A stretch of DNA of 64,000 nt from Anseranas semipalmata (Eukaryota > Chordata > Aves > Anseriformes > Anseranatidae), in the NCBI GenBank assembly GCA_013399115.1, contig VXAA01004383.1, forward strand, positions 814,224-878,223, in the 5' to 3' direction. How positions within the stretch are numbered: the stretch's first letter is position 1; each line of letters begins with the position of its first letter. Positions 47,440 to 59,160 of this stretch are shown here, piece after piece. The notes below the pieces were generated by a model, which saw nothing but the letters and a program-made list of their open reading frames with translations, searched no databases and was not told where the DNA came from. A program made the translations under genes and the position numbers.

Positions 47440-48745
47440 GGTGGAAAACCAGTAAACGTCTTAGTGAAGTGACAGGACACAGGGAAAAACCTAAGGCGAG
47501 AGAGCTAATGGCAGTAAAACAAAGTTTTTAGTATGTCTATTAATGCAAAAAAATCCTAACAATGATTCTAGTCTGCAAAAACATGTTTTTAATGTAGAAA
47601 TGGCAGATAGATTCAATATATCTTGTTGCTCCAAATGTTTTTTTTTTGAAAAGTCTGCATGAAGAATTCAACCAAGGGCGAAGATGAAATCTGTTCCCTT
47701 CCAACAGTAACTTGGCAATGTGCTAAATGCGCTAATAAGCTGGCTGTTTTTAACCAGTAGGTCTGGTTGCAGCAAGAGTTTTAAAAGGGCTGGATGAAGA
47801 GAGCTGTAGACTATTAAACTGGTAAACCATGGGAACACTAGAAAGACTTGCTTGGCTGGAGATACAGAAGATACAGCTATTGGTAACTATATGCATGTCA
47901 GCCTGATCCTGAGCAAAATAATGCAATGTCATTAACAACAAGGCAAAGAAAAATAAAAAAAAGAACTGTAGTCAACAGTAATCAGTTTAGGCTCAAGGGA
48001 AACAAATTGTTCAATACCAGCACAGTATCATGTTTGTTTGGTGATAGGATTGCTGGGGAGAATGTGTTTATATTTCTCTAAGGTGTTTGTTATGGTACTG
48101 AAAAACATTTTTATCTAGAATTGTTCAAATTAGCAAGTCATGATAAATGGGACTAAAAATAATTCAGCAGACTAGGCTCAAAACATGCTGTGAAGTGTAG
48201 AGCCATCTTCAGTAGGCAACTGCGGGCTTTCTCGACCTGTGCTCTTCAACCCGTTGCTACATAAATGACCTAAAAGAAGATCTGCAAATATTGCTGGAGG
48301 CTGGGGAGTGAGGATAGTGAGGAAGACAGGCCACTGAGCTGAATTACTTCTTAAAATGGGAGCCTGCAGATATTTCAGTGCAGCCACCAGTGAGGTGATA
48401 CGCCTCAGGAGGAGGCGAGTAGGCTGCGCTTGCAGAAAGGGGGACGCTGCCCTGGGTATCAGCAGCCCTGGGAGGTCTGGAGAACCAGGGTGCGGAGTCA
48501 GCTAAACACAACCTCCGCTCGCTGTTCTGCAGCGAAAACAGCTGAAGTGATCCCTGGCTACAGGGAAAGGTTTGGTTCTGGCAGCGGCGTCCAGTTCTGC
48601 TCTTCACATGCCCGTTTCCAGCAGCGCTAAAGGCTTCGGAGGAGAGCTACGACGGTGGGAAAGCGTGCTTAGCGATGGAGGGGGTTAGCAGCAAGAGGGT
48701 TCAAGGTGTGACCTGGCTGCAGCCACTGTAAACTGTCACTGTCAA
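47440..48745 (+). mobile_element. CR1-type LINE, linker and reverse transcriptase region (degraded)
   Basis: A long, degraded ORF2 segment in sense orientation. The linker VEMADRFNISCC (about 47596-47631) precedes the RT. RT landmarks follow in order: GNYMHVSLILSKIMQC (47882-47929, family 'GNYRPVSLTSVPGKIME'), the 'F.L.GVCYGTEKH' stretch near 48070-48106 (family 'DFSKAFDTVPH'), INDLKEDL (48261-48284, family 'INDLEEGL'), and VQFCSSHA (48589-48612, family 'VQFWSPHF'). The FADD catalytic box is lost in a deletion just after 48295. Stops and frameshifts occur throughout, so it is inactive. The order relative to the piece at 46931-47100 shows that the two are not one colinear element. Confidence 0.82.
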
Positions 48746-49459
48746 CCTTCTGTTCAGCAGAGCATATCAAGGTCTTTTATACTGGAGGTAAACTGGAACA
48801 GCAATTTTTAACTTTTTTTTTTTTTAGTTTAGGCACTTCTAAAAGATTTCATTTGCCTACTGCTCATTTTGTGCTCTGTTACAGACTTTCTAGAAGTGGC
48901 CCATGGACCAAACCAGTCCCACGGAGACCAAACTGGCCCACTGGTCCCTCCTGCATACAGAGCCAACACAGGTACAGATAACTCTCTGAACTGGGCACTC
49001 CCTCGCTACTTTGTACTACCTTATTTTTAGGCTGCTAAAAACATCGTCGTTGATGATTTTTTATAATTTATTTCAGATAAAAGTATGAAGCATGGCTGGT
49101 TTCAAACTGATAGTAGGCAGAGAGCTTTATTGTTCAGTCTAATTCCTAACCATCTAGGAAGGCACTTTGACTCCAGTAGGAGCTGGATTAAGATCTGACC
49201 AAGAAAGTAATATTAGAACTGGGATTACATTTATTAATTGGTTTGCTTTTCCTGCTTGGACTGCTAGACAACCCTTCTGTCTGTTATTTCTGTAACAGCA
49301 AAGAGGGACAAAGCCAGGATTCAATTAAGTACAAGAATGAAAGGCACAAGAAATGATCTTCAGTGGTGCGGGATTGTTTCTTTCTGCAAGAGCACACAAA
49401 GCGCTCGTTTGTTGTGTGCGCGTTTGCCAAGCTGAGAAGTTACAGACAATATTGATCTG
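48746..49459. other. unassigned non-coding sequence
   Basis: AT-rich, with a T run near 48817-48828. No gene or repeat recognised. Confidence 0.4.
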
Positions 49460-49800
49460 GGCTCCCAGCTCTTTGGAAGCAGGCGCTGGGCGGAGGCCAA
49501 GGCGGGTGAAGTTTCAATGCGGCGTCGGTCGGGCTCAATGGGCCGTTCTTCGAGAGAGGAGCCCCTTCTTTTCAGCGGTTGCACCTGTGCGCGTCGCGCG
49601 CCTCCGCGGATGAGGCTGACAGGAGGCAGCGTTGTCTGGAGGCCGGAGCTGGGAGTCCAAGGGAAGGGGCTTCGAGCTCTCCTGCTGGGGCGGCAGCCGG
49701 TCCCCAGGAACTCCTCCTCAGCCTGAGCTTCCGCGCTGTGGGATGGGGGTAGCGCGGCAGCGGGCACGCTGGGAGTGGCCGGGGGGCTCCAGGTGAAAGC
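49460..49800. promoter_or_regulatory. CpG island, candidate promoter
   Basis: Counting by eye, about 29 CpG lie in roughly 310 bases at about 65% GC, giving an observed/expected ratio near 0.9. The flanks are CpG-poor. The densest part (49590-49612) alternates CG in GCGCGTCGCGCGCC. The island ends in CTCCAG|GTGAAA (GT at 49793), a usable splice donor on the plus strand. There is no TATA box of note, as usual for island promoters. Frames inside (86-135 codons on both strands) are rich in Arg, Ala and Pro and match nothing. It may be an alternative promoter or the start of a non-coding RNA. Confidence 0.5.
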
Positions 49801-50043
49801 TGAAAAGCAAACAGGTCCTGGGTTTCCTTATGAGTTTCCATAAATCCTTTTTCCTGACTGTCAACAGATATTAGCTTTTCATATCACTTGATGACTGTAT
49901 GAACCAGGAACTGAGACCTTCTTTCTCCAGCCATGCGATGACTTAATCCAAATTGATTTGACTTTTATTTTGTCAGGTAAGCCCTACAAGATTCCACAGT
50001 AATTGCTCAGCGGTGACCTCAGACAGGTAGGAAGAAATACAAC

Positions 50044-50568
50044 TTGATGAGCCCTTCTGGGCAGAGCGCTTGGGCTCGTTGTGGAAGGGGAAGTCTACAT
50101 AATCACATGGTTTTTTGCTTTTTGAAAAAGGCCGTGTTTTCTTCCTGCCGGGAAGAGTTCGATGTCAGATCAGGCACTTCTCTTTCACCAAACTTGTTGA
50201 AAAATGTGAATTTGAAATCTCTTCTCCTCTTTTATAAACAATATAATTCGTATAATAACATTTACAAAGCTTATGACTATATCCAGTTTACATGGGCTAA
50301 AAACGCGGGAGAGTGTGCCAAAGAAGGGCAAAGCACTCTCAGGAGTCAGTACAAAACGAATGGCCCTGCACAGCCAGCCCGTAAGAAAAATGTGGTGGTT
50401 GACAAATTCTTTGCTCCCCGCAACGCTCTGGGTGCCCGGCTAACCTCAAGCACGCATCTGTTAGAGCTCCATGTGGAGGGCAGGATTTTGCTCACGTCGG
50501 CGTTGTCTGACCTCTCCATTTCTGCTGAATATCTGTGTCACCTACTGATTGCTCTCTCTGTAAAATAA
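50044..50568 (+). other. unassigned 174-codon open frame
   Basis: An uninterrupted ATG-started frame ending in a TAA at 50566-50568. The predicted protein has a Tyr/Asn-rich middle (residues about 66-80) and no signal peptide, zinc finger or other domain I recognise. Base composition changes within the frame from GC-mixed to AT-rich, which argues against a single coding exon. No splice context was identified. Chance frame more likely than gene. Confidence 0.15.
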
Positions 50569-51170
50569 TCCTCCTTAAATTATTTAGATGCATATTTTGC
50601 CTGCCCCTCGGCTTCTGTTCTAATTCTCGTGAGCGAAATGACCTCAATTAGAAATTCTTGCTTAAACATACACTATCATGGAGATGGTTTCAGTTTGTCT
50701 TGTCCTTTCTTGCTTTTTTTCAAGCCCCATTTTGTGTATTTTTGTTCATCTGCAACTCATTAGCTTCTGTCATTACCTTCCCTTAAAACAAAACTTGCTA
50801 GAAGATAATTATTTAATTTGCAAAAAGGAATTAAAAATGCCATGATTAAGGTTGTAGTTTTCCTTTTTATGTCCTTGAGGGGATACTATTTTCTCTAATT
50901 ATATAATCATACTAAACCAGGCCTCATATAAAGATACATGCATTTTTAATATCAACATAATTGTTTTGCTTTCATTAGAAATACTTGTAATTTATGGTGG
51001 TAAAAATGAGATTGATATTAGAGCTATTCATTTTTAACTTGGAGCCTTTTATTGTTGCTCAGTTTACTATACTAATCAAGGTGTACAGCACTGCATGTCT
51101 CTTAGCCACTCTGTTTTAGTATCATTTCCAAATACATTTTACACATTATTTTTATGTCAAAACCAGTAAT
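50569..51170. promoter_or_regulatory. candidate conserved non-coding element (AT-rich)
   Basis: 600 bases of very AT-rich unique DNA with many TAAT/ATTA cores (for example AGATAATTATTTAATTTG near 50801-50818, TCTAATTATATAATC near 50894), few CpG, no repeat match and no coding frame. The pattern is that of vertebrate conserved elements or a matrix-attachment-like region; only inferred. Confidence 0.3.
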
Positions 51171-53259
51171 AAAATGGCTCCAAAAGTAGTTGTTTCCTAA
51201 CAGCTGGAGAGAGGACTGCAGCTTACCAATTCTTGCAAAGGAAATCAAATTTCACTCCAGCATCCACTTACCTACGTATTTTTCAAGTTTCTTACAAATT
51301 ATCTGGAGCTTAACTCTGAAATTAAATTCTGTGTCTCACCAAACAATTTATCAAGCTTTTATTTTTCAATTCATCTATAGTAAGCTTCTGGTGCTTTTTC
51401 AGTCATTCCTTGCTACCTCTGAGAAAACCACGGCCGATAGTACTGAACTCTGACGTTAACGCGAACCAAGACTTGACAGGCCAGGCTTGTCAAGGTAGCC
51501 CCCGGCTGAGACATCCACGTGGCTTGGAGTTTCTTTGACAGAAGAATCTGGCTGAATTTTTACCTCATCTTTCCTAAAGCCAGTTATTTTGTGGAGAAAC
51601 CCACATCTGTCTGACATGATTTGCCTTTCAAAAAGCTCTCCTGACTCATGATTAATAAATAATTCTCTCAGAATGTACAGTTTGTGGTCCAACTGTTTGG
51701 TCCCTAATCTCCAATATTAACTGTAGGTTAACTCATACTTGCCTGGCGTTTTTTATCTATATCCTACACAAGAGGCTCTTTTGCATTTTCATTAATCTCC
51801 ATAACCTCCAGTTTGTGCTCATTAGTACCCACACATCCTCAACAAGCAGGCTTATTGTTAATATGTTTTCTTAACAAATTCAAAGGCAAAGAAAACATTT
51901 AGTGCCACTGTCACTATTTTTCTTCCAAGAGCTCTATTTATTGACCCATTATTTTTCTGCAGTTTTCATTCCTCCAGTATATTGATGGCATTTCCTGTTT
52001 TTAAATATTTATGTGCTTTCTTCTTGGTTTCTTTTTCCCCCTTTTGCTCTTCATGTCCTATAGTTACTTACGTTTCTGCTCATAAACTACTGGGATTACT
52101 GCACTGCTTTTTTCTATACCCACAGTTACACCATGGTTTCTTTACTGGAATACTTTAAGTAAAGCCAAATTCCACCCCGATAGAATTTGTTGGATTTGGC
52201 AGATGAAAAGCAAACAAACCACATCCAACACTGGTTTAATATGCCGATAGATTGCAAAATTATTATTCCATTTACTTCAGATATTTACTGATGTCGAAAG
52301 ATACCTTTCTTCTTCCTTCTCCCTTTTCCCCTCTCCTTTCCCCACAAAGACTAGAGCCCCACATATTTTATCTATCCTAAATCACTGCACGCAGAGCCCT
52401 GGACAATGTCACTGGCAGCATCGCTCACATCCGATTTGAGCGACTCTCTAGCTCGTAATTCCAAATACACCTATGGCACTCGTGTTTGAGAGGGATTGAT
52501 GAGCACGGAGGGCTGCTGCCTTCCATTCAAGCCACCAGACAGAATGAGGAAAAGGCGACAGGGCCTGGCACAGAGCTGCTTGTCCCTGGGAAAGACGAAC
52601 AAGGCATTTTCTGATTCTGGAAGTTGTTCAGATTACAATTTTTTTTCCTGCATCATGTGGCATCCCAGCAAAAATCTTAAACATGTATAATTTAATGAGA
52701 AGAAGGGGTTGGTTAAGAAAAAATATTGTGGTAATATTCAGTAAAGTAAAAAAAGAATTATTTGCAGAAAAAAAAAAAGAAAAGAGCTCTATTTCAAGCT
52801 CAGTGAAATGAACATGACTTTGCTCTATTTTGTAAAACCACGTCTCTGGTTCTCCATCACTTCTAGAAGTATTCAGCAAGAGCTCTGATAGGAGAAGAGA
52901 TTTATCATGGAAAAGCGTGCTCTACACCCAAAATAAGGGTTGGCTTTCTCACTGACAACAACCTCAGAAAGTTGTCTGAGATGACATGAGGCCAGCCACC
53001 CGCAGCCTGTTGGATGTAACTGTTGGAGAGGTACCTGGCAGCTTTCTTATCAGTGTAAATTTATTATGCAGTTAAGTGTAGAGATACCGGAGCTGGTGCC
53101 TGGGTACACTGCTGGTTAATGTGTCTTGTAATTTTGAAATCTCCCACTGGCAATAGCATTTCCTGTCAGTTTTGACCACATGTGTGAGAGCAGGAGAGAC
53201 AAACAAGAGCAGGCTACTTACACATAGTGTCAGTTTTGGTGTATTTACTGTATTTTGTC
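51171..53259. other. unassigned non-coding sequence
   Basis: About 2 kb of AT-rich DNA without a supported gene. It has a pyrimidine-rich run near 52308-52346 and an A run near 52769-52780. Confidence 0.4.
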
Positions 53260-54110
53260 ACTTTGACTAGTGACAGCACTTTGAGACTCTCACTGTGGAC
53301 TGGAGCCCTGCTGTACTAGGTGCTGTGCAAGGACAGAACAGAAAGATAGTCCTTGCCCTGAATACTTTTTTTTTTTTTTTTTTTTTGAGATAAAACCCAT
53401 CCAGAGAGCAGAAGAAGATAAGGGAAGAACAGTCATAAGAGCAATAATGAAGCTTTGGGGTTGTGGGATAGGGGTGTGGGTCCCTGCAGTAGTAGCCTTA
53501 CAAAAGGACGAGGACAGGATTGCTCTAGTCATGTCAAAGCTGCAGAAATGGATGTTGCACCAACAGAGATGTGAGAAGATGAGGAACCAGATAAGATTCT
53601 CATTGGGTGATTGTATCATGTTCTGTAAAATAAATGATGCAAAATGAATCTCCAAGACCTTCACAAGCTGGTTATGTCAGAGGTGACTCATCCTGTGTAT
53701 ATATAACACCCATGGACAAGCCGAACCAGGGATGCAGTCTGCAGCAATTAAACAAGGGACTTGTTAGGATGTTTGGACAGTATGGAGGACAGAGGAGATA
53801 GATAAAGATCTTTTTTTTAGCCATGTGGCAATTGAACAGACATCCAAAAAGAAATGTTTGAAAGACTGGCCATGATTTTAGTCTGGATGGAAGGAGATCG
53901 AACTGGAAAAGTTGGTAGATCTGGGAATGATGAGGAATGTGAATTCTGCTTGCAAATGAAACCGCCCAGAGATAGAAAGGGAGGAGAAAAGAGGTGGAAC
54001 CAAGGGCAGAGGCTTGAGGCCCCAAAAGTTGAAGAAAGGTCAAAGAAGACCTCCCAGTTGAAGGGGTGGGAAAAACCCATGCGGGGAAGACAAGAATGTG
54101 GTTGCCTGAG
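53260..54110 (-). mobile_element. L2-type LINE fragment (reverse transcriptase part and 3' UTR)
   Basis: Read on the minus strand, 54022-53999 gives GPQASALG, the diverged 'G.PQGSVLGP' box of LINE reverse transcriptases, and 53894-53841 (another frame) gives PSIQTKIMASLSNISFWM, close to L2's '...CLSDISSWM' segment that follows the catalytic box. HSQIYQL in between stands where L2 has 'YADDSQIYL', with the Asp pair lost. Downstream on the minus strand, 'ggcaaggactatctttctgt' and 'gcacagcacctagtac' (about 53361-53323) form the typical L2-like tail. Frames are broken and the copy is dead. A 22-T run (53366-53387) interrupts the 3' part. The 5' side may extend towards 54620 but is not recognisable. 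Confidence 0.75.
53366..53387. repeat. 22-T homopolymer inside the L2 fragment
   Basis: A pure T run (A run on the LINE's sense strand) separates the L2 3' UTR from its terminal tail. This is either local expansion or the poly-A tail left by a second insertion event. Length is probably variable and hard to sequence. Confidence 0.9.
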
Positions 54111-57100
54111 TTGAGAGTGATGGACAGGCCAAGATAAAGGAGGAGGAGGAGGGTGGAGTCCTGCAATCTGATTTACAATAGATCATTATTGACTTGCCTG
54201 TAAAACCCATGCTCACCCCTGTCCCTAGTGTCCCATTACCATAAATATGTAATGTCCAAGTCCTCAGTTCCCATGTGTGAAGCAGAAAAGGCTATTCACA
54301 GCCTGGTGGAATAACCAGACATCTGCAGGGAAAACAGCATCCCTGATGGAGAGATGTGGTTGTGCGGGAAAAAGGAAAAGGAGGGAGGAGAAGCGAGTTA
54401 TTCCCAGCTGCTCTGTGCTGGAAAGAGGGAGCAGTGGGAAGCTCTCCCAGAAGCTGAGAGCAGCAGCAGTAATTGAAGTGGAAGTGGTGAGAGTCCAGGC
54501 ATGATGCTGAGATTGTCAAAAGCATGTGGAACAAGAAACATTAGGTAAACAATTGAGTAGCCAGTAATATCATTGGCAGGGGAGCTGCTGAAGTCCACCA
54601 AGAGATCAAGAACATCAGGACGAGGAGGGAGAGGAAACAAGAAAAACAAAAGATAAGGGGCAGGATCGTGCTGACACATCCCCACGCATGTGTGGACAGC
54701 AGCCCCTGGTTCCTGTGCTGTGACCAAAAATATCAATTTGCTGTCTTCTCCTAGGAGGCTGTGCAAAGCCGATTCTGGACAGAGATTTTTGGCCAGGGAC
54801 AGAAGGCACGTGGCTGATGTACAGCCAAAGGCTTGGTTCTGCTGTGATCTCCCTCTGTTGATTAACTGCCTCTGCCCTAAAGCACACACACGAAACAGTC
54901 CATTTTCTAGCCATTGTGTATTTTTTTTAACTTATCCTACACTTTCGACTGATTGCTAGTGACACAGGCCTGATGGCATTTAGATCCAGTTCTGTTTCTC
55001 TTCTCTGTTTCCTCAAATTTGGATTTACACTGCTGCTTTGTGGTGTGTGAGATGGGGAGAGCCTTTATATAACATGTGGCAGGCGATCTTTATTAAAAAA
55101 GAGGCAGAAAAACGGAGAAGTGAATGATTTGGTACAGCAACTCAATAAGCCAAAACATATTTTACAAAAAAAAAAAACACATCGGCAGTCATGTAGTATA
55201 ATATCACACACTGAGCAGGATTCGTGGCTGTGCATAAGTTAGTGCAGTACCTTGACAGATAAAAAGATTAATGAAATCTTCCCTCTCTGCTCGCAGAAAA
55301 AATGGTTCTTGCAGATTCCCTTGTATCTCCAGACGTTGCCAAACTCCCGTTTTCCTTCTCCATGAACTCAAAACCTGGGGATGAAAAGGCTTAGAGAAAC
55401 TTTGCCAGCCTCCAGCTTCATATTTTCTGGCACTGACATTTAATTATCTCTGTAGGCATGTGGCAGGCAAGTCTGCTGCCAGAATTTTTATATACGGAGG
55501 ATAACATTTCTTATGGCGATTAGAAGGTGGTACCCGAGGTGGGTTGAGGAGGTTCATTGGCTTTTAAAATGATTATCTGTGTATCAGCAAAAATGCGTGG
55601 GATGCTTTAGATAGGAAATAAGAAAATTTAGCTCCCAGCGGGAGCTAAATGGGACTGGGAAGCCACGGGGCCGCGTGTCAGCCCCACGGGGGTGTTTGGC
55701 CCCAGGAGGTGCCCTCAGACTGCGTGCCCAGGCTGCAGTGGGTGGGCCAGCGGGGCCGGGCGCCCAGGAGCTGCTCCACCTGCCTTCCCCATGCCCTGGC
55801 CTTGGGAACGGCAGCGCCAGAGAGGGCCTGGTCCCCAGGTCGCTCTGGGAGGCCCGGTGGGAGGCATTTATCTCCTGGTGAGGGCAGGGGCTTTGGATGC
55901 CCGTGGGCGCACGGGGTGTCTGGCGGTTGGGACAGAAGGTGGGGACTGAGATGTCCAGGAGTGTCAGGCTTTCCTCTGGTTCTGCTTTCCACTTCCAGGC
56001 CACTTTGACAACACAGGGAACAACGATGGAGAGGGATGAAAAATGGACTTGACACCTGTTGCTTTCCCCTAGGCGGGACCCAGCTGCAGCCCGGGCAGCT
56101 GTTGTGTCTGCATTTTTGCTGGTTCTATTTTCCTAAGCTGCTCATTATTTGAGGCGCCCTGAGTTGTTAGAGCCCTGTCCTCCTTCACAGCTGCCCTGTT
56201 AGCAGCTCTATGGATTGGCAATCGGTTTTCCTCTGCTTTTTTCTCCCAATTTAAGAATAAAAGTTGGAGTACTGAGCAGTTCACAGTTTCACATCTACAA
56301 GAGAGACGCGCTGGCAGAACGAGTCGCTGCGCAGCCCTCCTCGAGCACTGTTGTTGTGCCCCCACCCTGCCTCTCCCTGGGCCCAGCCCAAGCTCTGTGC
56401 CCTGCCGTGTCTTTCTCCACGTGGGGAGAGAGCTTGGTGCACCTACCCAGAAGGTCCAGCTGAGGAATGATCCTGGGGCTGCCACAAAGCAGCACCTGCA
56501 GCTATAGCTCTGTCACACAAATAGGTGTGCTTTGACAACCAAAACCCAAAAAGGGACAGGTCTTTTGAAAGGGGATTCTGCCCAGCTTTGGGTTTTGATG
56601 TTAGAAAAAATCATTCTGCTTTGTTTGGGAAGCTCTTCCACTGGTATTTATTTATTTATTTTAAAGAAAGGGAAAGAAAAGATGTTGAAATATGAAATGA
56701 TGTATTTTTCCCTCATGGAACAAACCAGAGCTGAATATTTTCAACCAACTCCCCTAACTCAGAGAGAAGCAGAGACACGCATGGCTCTTTGCAATAAGCA
56801 GAGAGTGTAAAAACGCTTAGCAAGCTCTTGCCTAGACAAATACAAAGCAGTGAGCCCAAACTTTCCAGCTGGGTGGGTGGTGCTGTTATTCTGGTGTCGG
56901 GGTGGGCTGGATGCCAGAACCATTTCTCCTCTACCTGACCGGCTCTGCTGCCCGTGCACCGTACAGCCTCTTGCTGTAAATCCCCACGCCGCTCCCCGGC
57001 TCATTGCACAAGCACAGGCGCTTTGCACCGTATGCTGCCCGGGGAAGGTGCCCGGTCCCCAGCCCTGGCTGGCTGTGAGAGCACGTTGGGGAAACATCTG

Positions 57101-57589
57101 CCAGGCTTAGCACGTGGTGAGGCTTGACGGGCTTCACGGCTCGCTGGGTCCCTTCAGCCATGTGGCCGCGTGTGCTGTTGGTGATGCTCTTGCCATTCCT
57201 GGGGTGCCCCAGGAGGTGGCCATCACCAGGACAGACAGTGCTGCCTGGTCGCCACCGTCTTCTCTCTGAGAAGCGCCTCCAGAACGAGCAGGTAGCAGTG
57301 CAGTCTGCCGCAGGCACCCTCTCAGCTCCTGGGACAACTCCTCCTTGGTCATTCCCAAGGGAAAAGGTACGGGGAGCAGGCTGTGGGCTGGGTGAATAGT
57401 CCCATGTTTGGTCTGTACATGAGCTGTCAGTTTGGTGTGCAAGATGGGGATGCCTCAGGAGCTCTGCAGGTGACACACAAGGGTCAAAATAAGAGCAATG
57501 CGGAGTAAGAAGAGCAGAAAAGACCCACGGCAGCAGCTGTCCTATGTGAACTCCACCTTGTGAGCCACTTGGAGGAAGACTTTCATGGT
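54111..57589. other. unassigned non-coding sequence
   Basis: No gene supported. The first 500 bases stay purine-rich on the plus strand and might be unrecognised L2 5' sequence. GC-rich patches at 55660-55960 and 56930-57380 hold overlapping chance-like frames up to 181 codons. A 12-13-A run lies near 55168-55180. Confidence 0.4.
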
Positions 57590-57870
57590 GGATGTTGAGG
57601 TTTTCTTGCCATTACTCTAAGGAGGTGGCTGAATAAGTAGGTAGTGAGGAAGCTGCCCCAGAGGCAGGAGATGGCAGGACAGATGGCACCAAGCTGGAGT
57701 GGACAGCAGCATCCAAATGCTCTGTTGGAAAAGCAGCAAGGGAGGGAATGGAGGAGGGATGGGGGCAGAGGTATGAGGAAGGGCAGTACCAAAGGGAACC
57801 AAGGGGAGCTTTGAGATGTGATATAGCAAAAGAAGAAAGGTGGTGCATAGGGTCCAGGCCTGGAGAGGAG
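57590..57870. other. purine-rich strand-asymmetric block
   Basis: The plus strand is by eye over 70% purine for 280 bases, with GGAGGG and GAAGG motifs. On the minus strand three overlapping pyrimidine-rich frames are open without a known domain. It could be diverged retroelement 5' sequence or a triplex-prone tract. No match was recognised. Confidence 0.4.
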
Positions 57871-59085
57871 AAGGAAAGGTTAACATGCCAGGAAAGGAAG
57901 CTATCCATTATTACTGGCTAATATATGTGGTGGCTTGGGGAAGGATTGTGGTTGTTCTCTGGGGATGGGGCTGAGGTGACAGTAACAGCCCAGCAACTGT
58001 GTGGCCCAGTATGGAATTGCAAGCTGTGTCCCTGGGTTTTAATCACTCTGGGAAACATCTGGCTGGCATTAGTGTGTTGTCCATGGCCAGAGCAGCTCCG
58101 TTAGCTGTCCCTTCAGGGCGGGAGACCCAGCGGGATGGCGGTGGCTGGCATGCAGGGAGAGGCAGGGATAATTGCGAAGCGCATAAGTCAGAGCAGGGGC
58201 CTCCCTCAGGACCTCCAAGCAGCGCGTTGTAGGACCTCCCTGCTCTGCACGGACCACAGTGGCAGGCCGAGGAGACTCGCCTCCTGCCTCCAGCATCGCA
58301 GCATCCTCCACCAGCAACGCGGCCCTGCCATACCCAGGCAGGCGGGCGGCGTGCCCCACACCATCCTACCCCAGCGTCGGACAGTGGTGCTTTTGCCCCA
58401 TCAGCACGAGTGGCTGCAAGTCTTGGTCCCCTCGCAGATTTGGTCATCCACATGGTGTCCAGAGAATGGGCGACACGAGCATCAGCAGCAGGTTGGTTGA
58501 CCCCAGCTTGGTCCGAGCTGTGCTCGAATTTTCAGGGCGCTTGGTGAGCGCGTGCTGTGGTAGCCAGTAAATGGTTTCCATATGCTATTCATGTTCTGAT
58601 TGTTCTTCTGACAGGTGATACCTTTTTTCCACTGAAATGGTATCCCCTCGTTGGCAAGCTGTGGGTCGGCGAGGGGGAGATGTGGTCTGTTCCAGTTAAT
58701 TCTGTAATTGCGATCTAACTGCTGACAGAAAGCGTTTGGGAAGCTTCTTAAGCAATCCTGGTGATTTTACATTGTGTGCACCTAGAGGAGCACTCAGCCT
58801 TTCCAGCTCTGTTGGTGCGTTAACATGTCGTGTAATGAAACTATTCAGCCGAGATCAGAGGAAAGCTGGAGGAGCAGATGGGGGAATTGGTTAGATGCAT
58901 GGCTGTGTCTTCCTGACACTTGTATTACCAGGGTCACAGAAACAGGCAGAGCGGAGCATGAAATGACTACATTGCTGTTAATTTATTAAACAAAACAAAT
59001 TGATATTAAGCTGTCTAAAAGAGAGAGTACATTTCTCCAAAAAACAGCTATTGCAACACCACCCTCATATGCCTATACAGCAGCT
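57871..59085. other. unassigned non-coding sequence
   Basis: A GC-rich patch at 58100-58500 carries overlapping frames up to 136 codons on both strands without domains, followed by AT-richer DNA. No gene recognised. Confidence 0.4.
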
Positions 59086-59160
59086 TTTGCCCCAAGATCT
59101 CAAAGCACACCTTGGTCTGAACACTGCAACTCTCAGTTTGCAGATGGGGGTCAGGATGGC
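59086..59160 (+). mobile_element. ancient SINE-like scrap
   Basis: 'ccccaagatctcaaagcaca' (59090-59109) followed by 'ctcagtttgcagatgggg' (59131-59148) matches in order the old amniote repeat motif 'ccaaggatctcaaagcgct' ... 'ccattttacagatgggga'. The intervening part is diverged. Family not determinable from memory. Confidence 0.5.

Noticed and set aside
53672..54166. 164-codon minus-strand frame with hydrophobic stretches, at first taken as a membrane protein
   Set aside because: It carries diverged L2 reverse-transcriptase motifs in two frames. It is a LINE relic.
54560..54890. Minus-strand frame with PDVLDLLVDFSS, considered as an L2 endonuclease segment
   Set aside because: The conserved endonuclease residues could not be placed with any confidence.
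56931..57476. 181-codon minus-strand frame
   Set aside because: Same reasons: GC-rich patch, overlapping frames, no domain.
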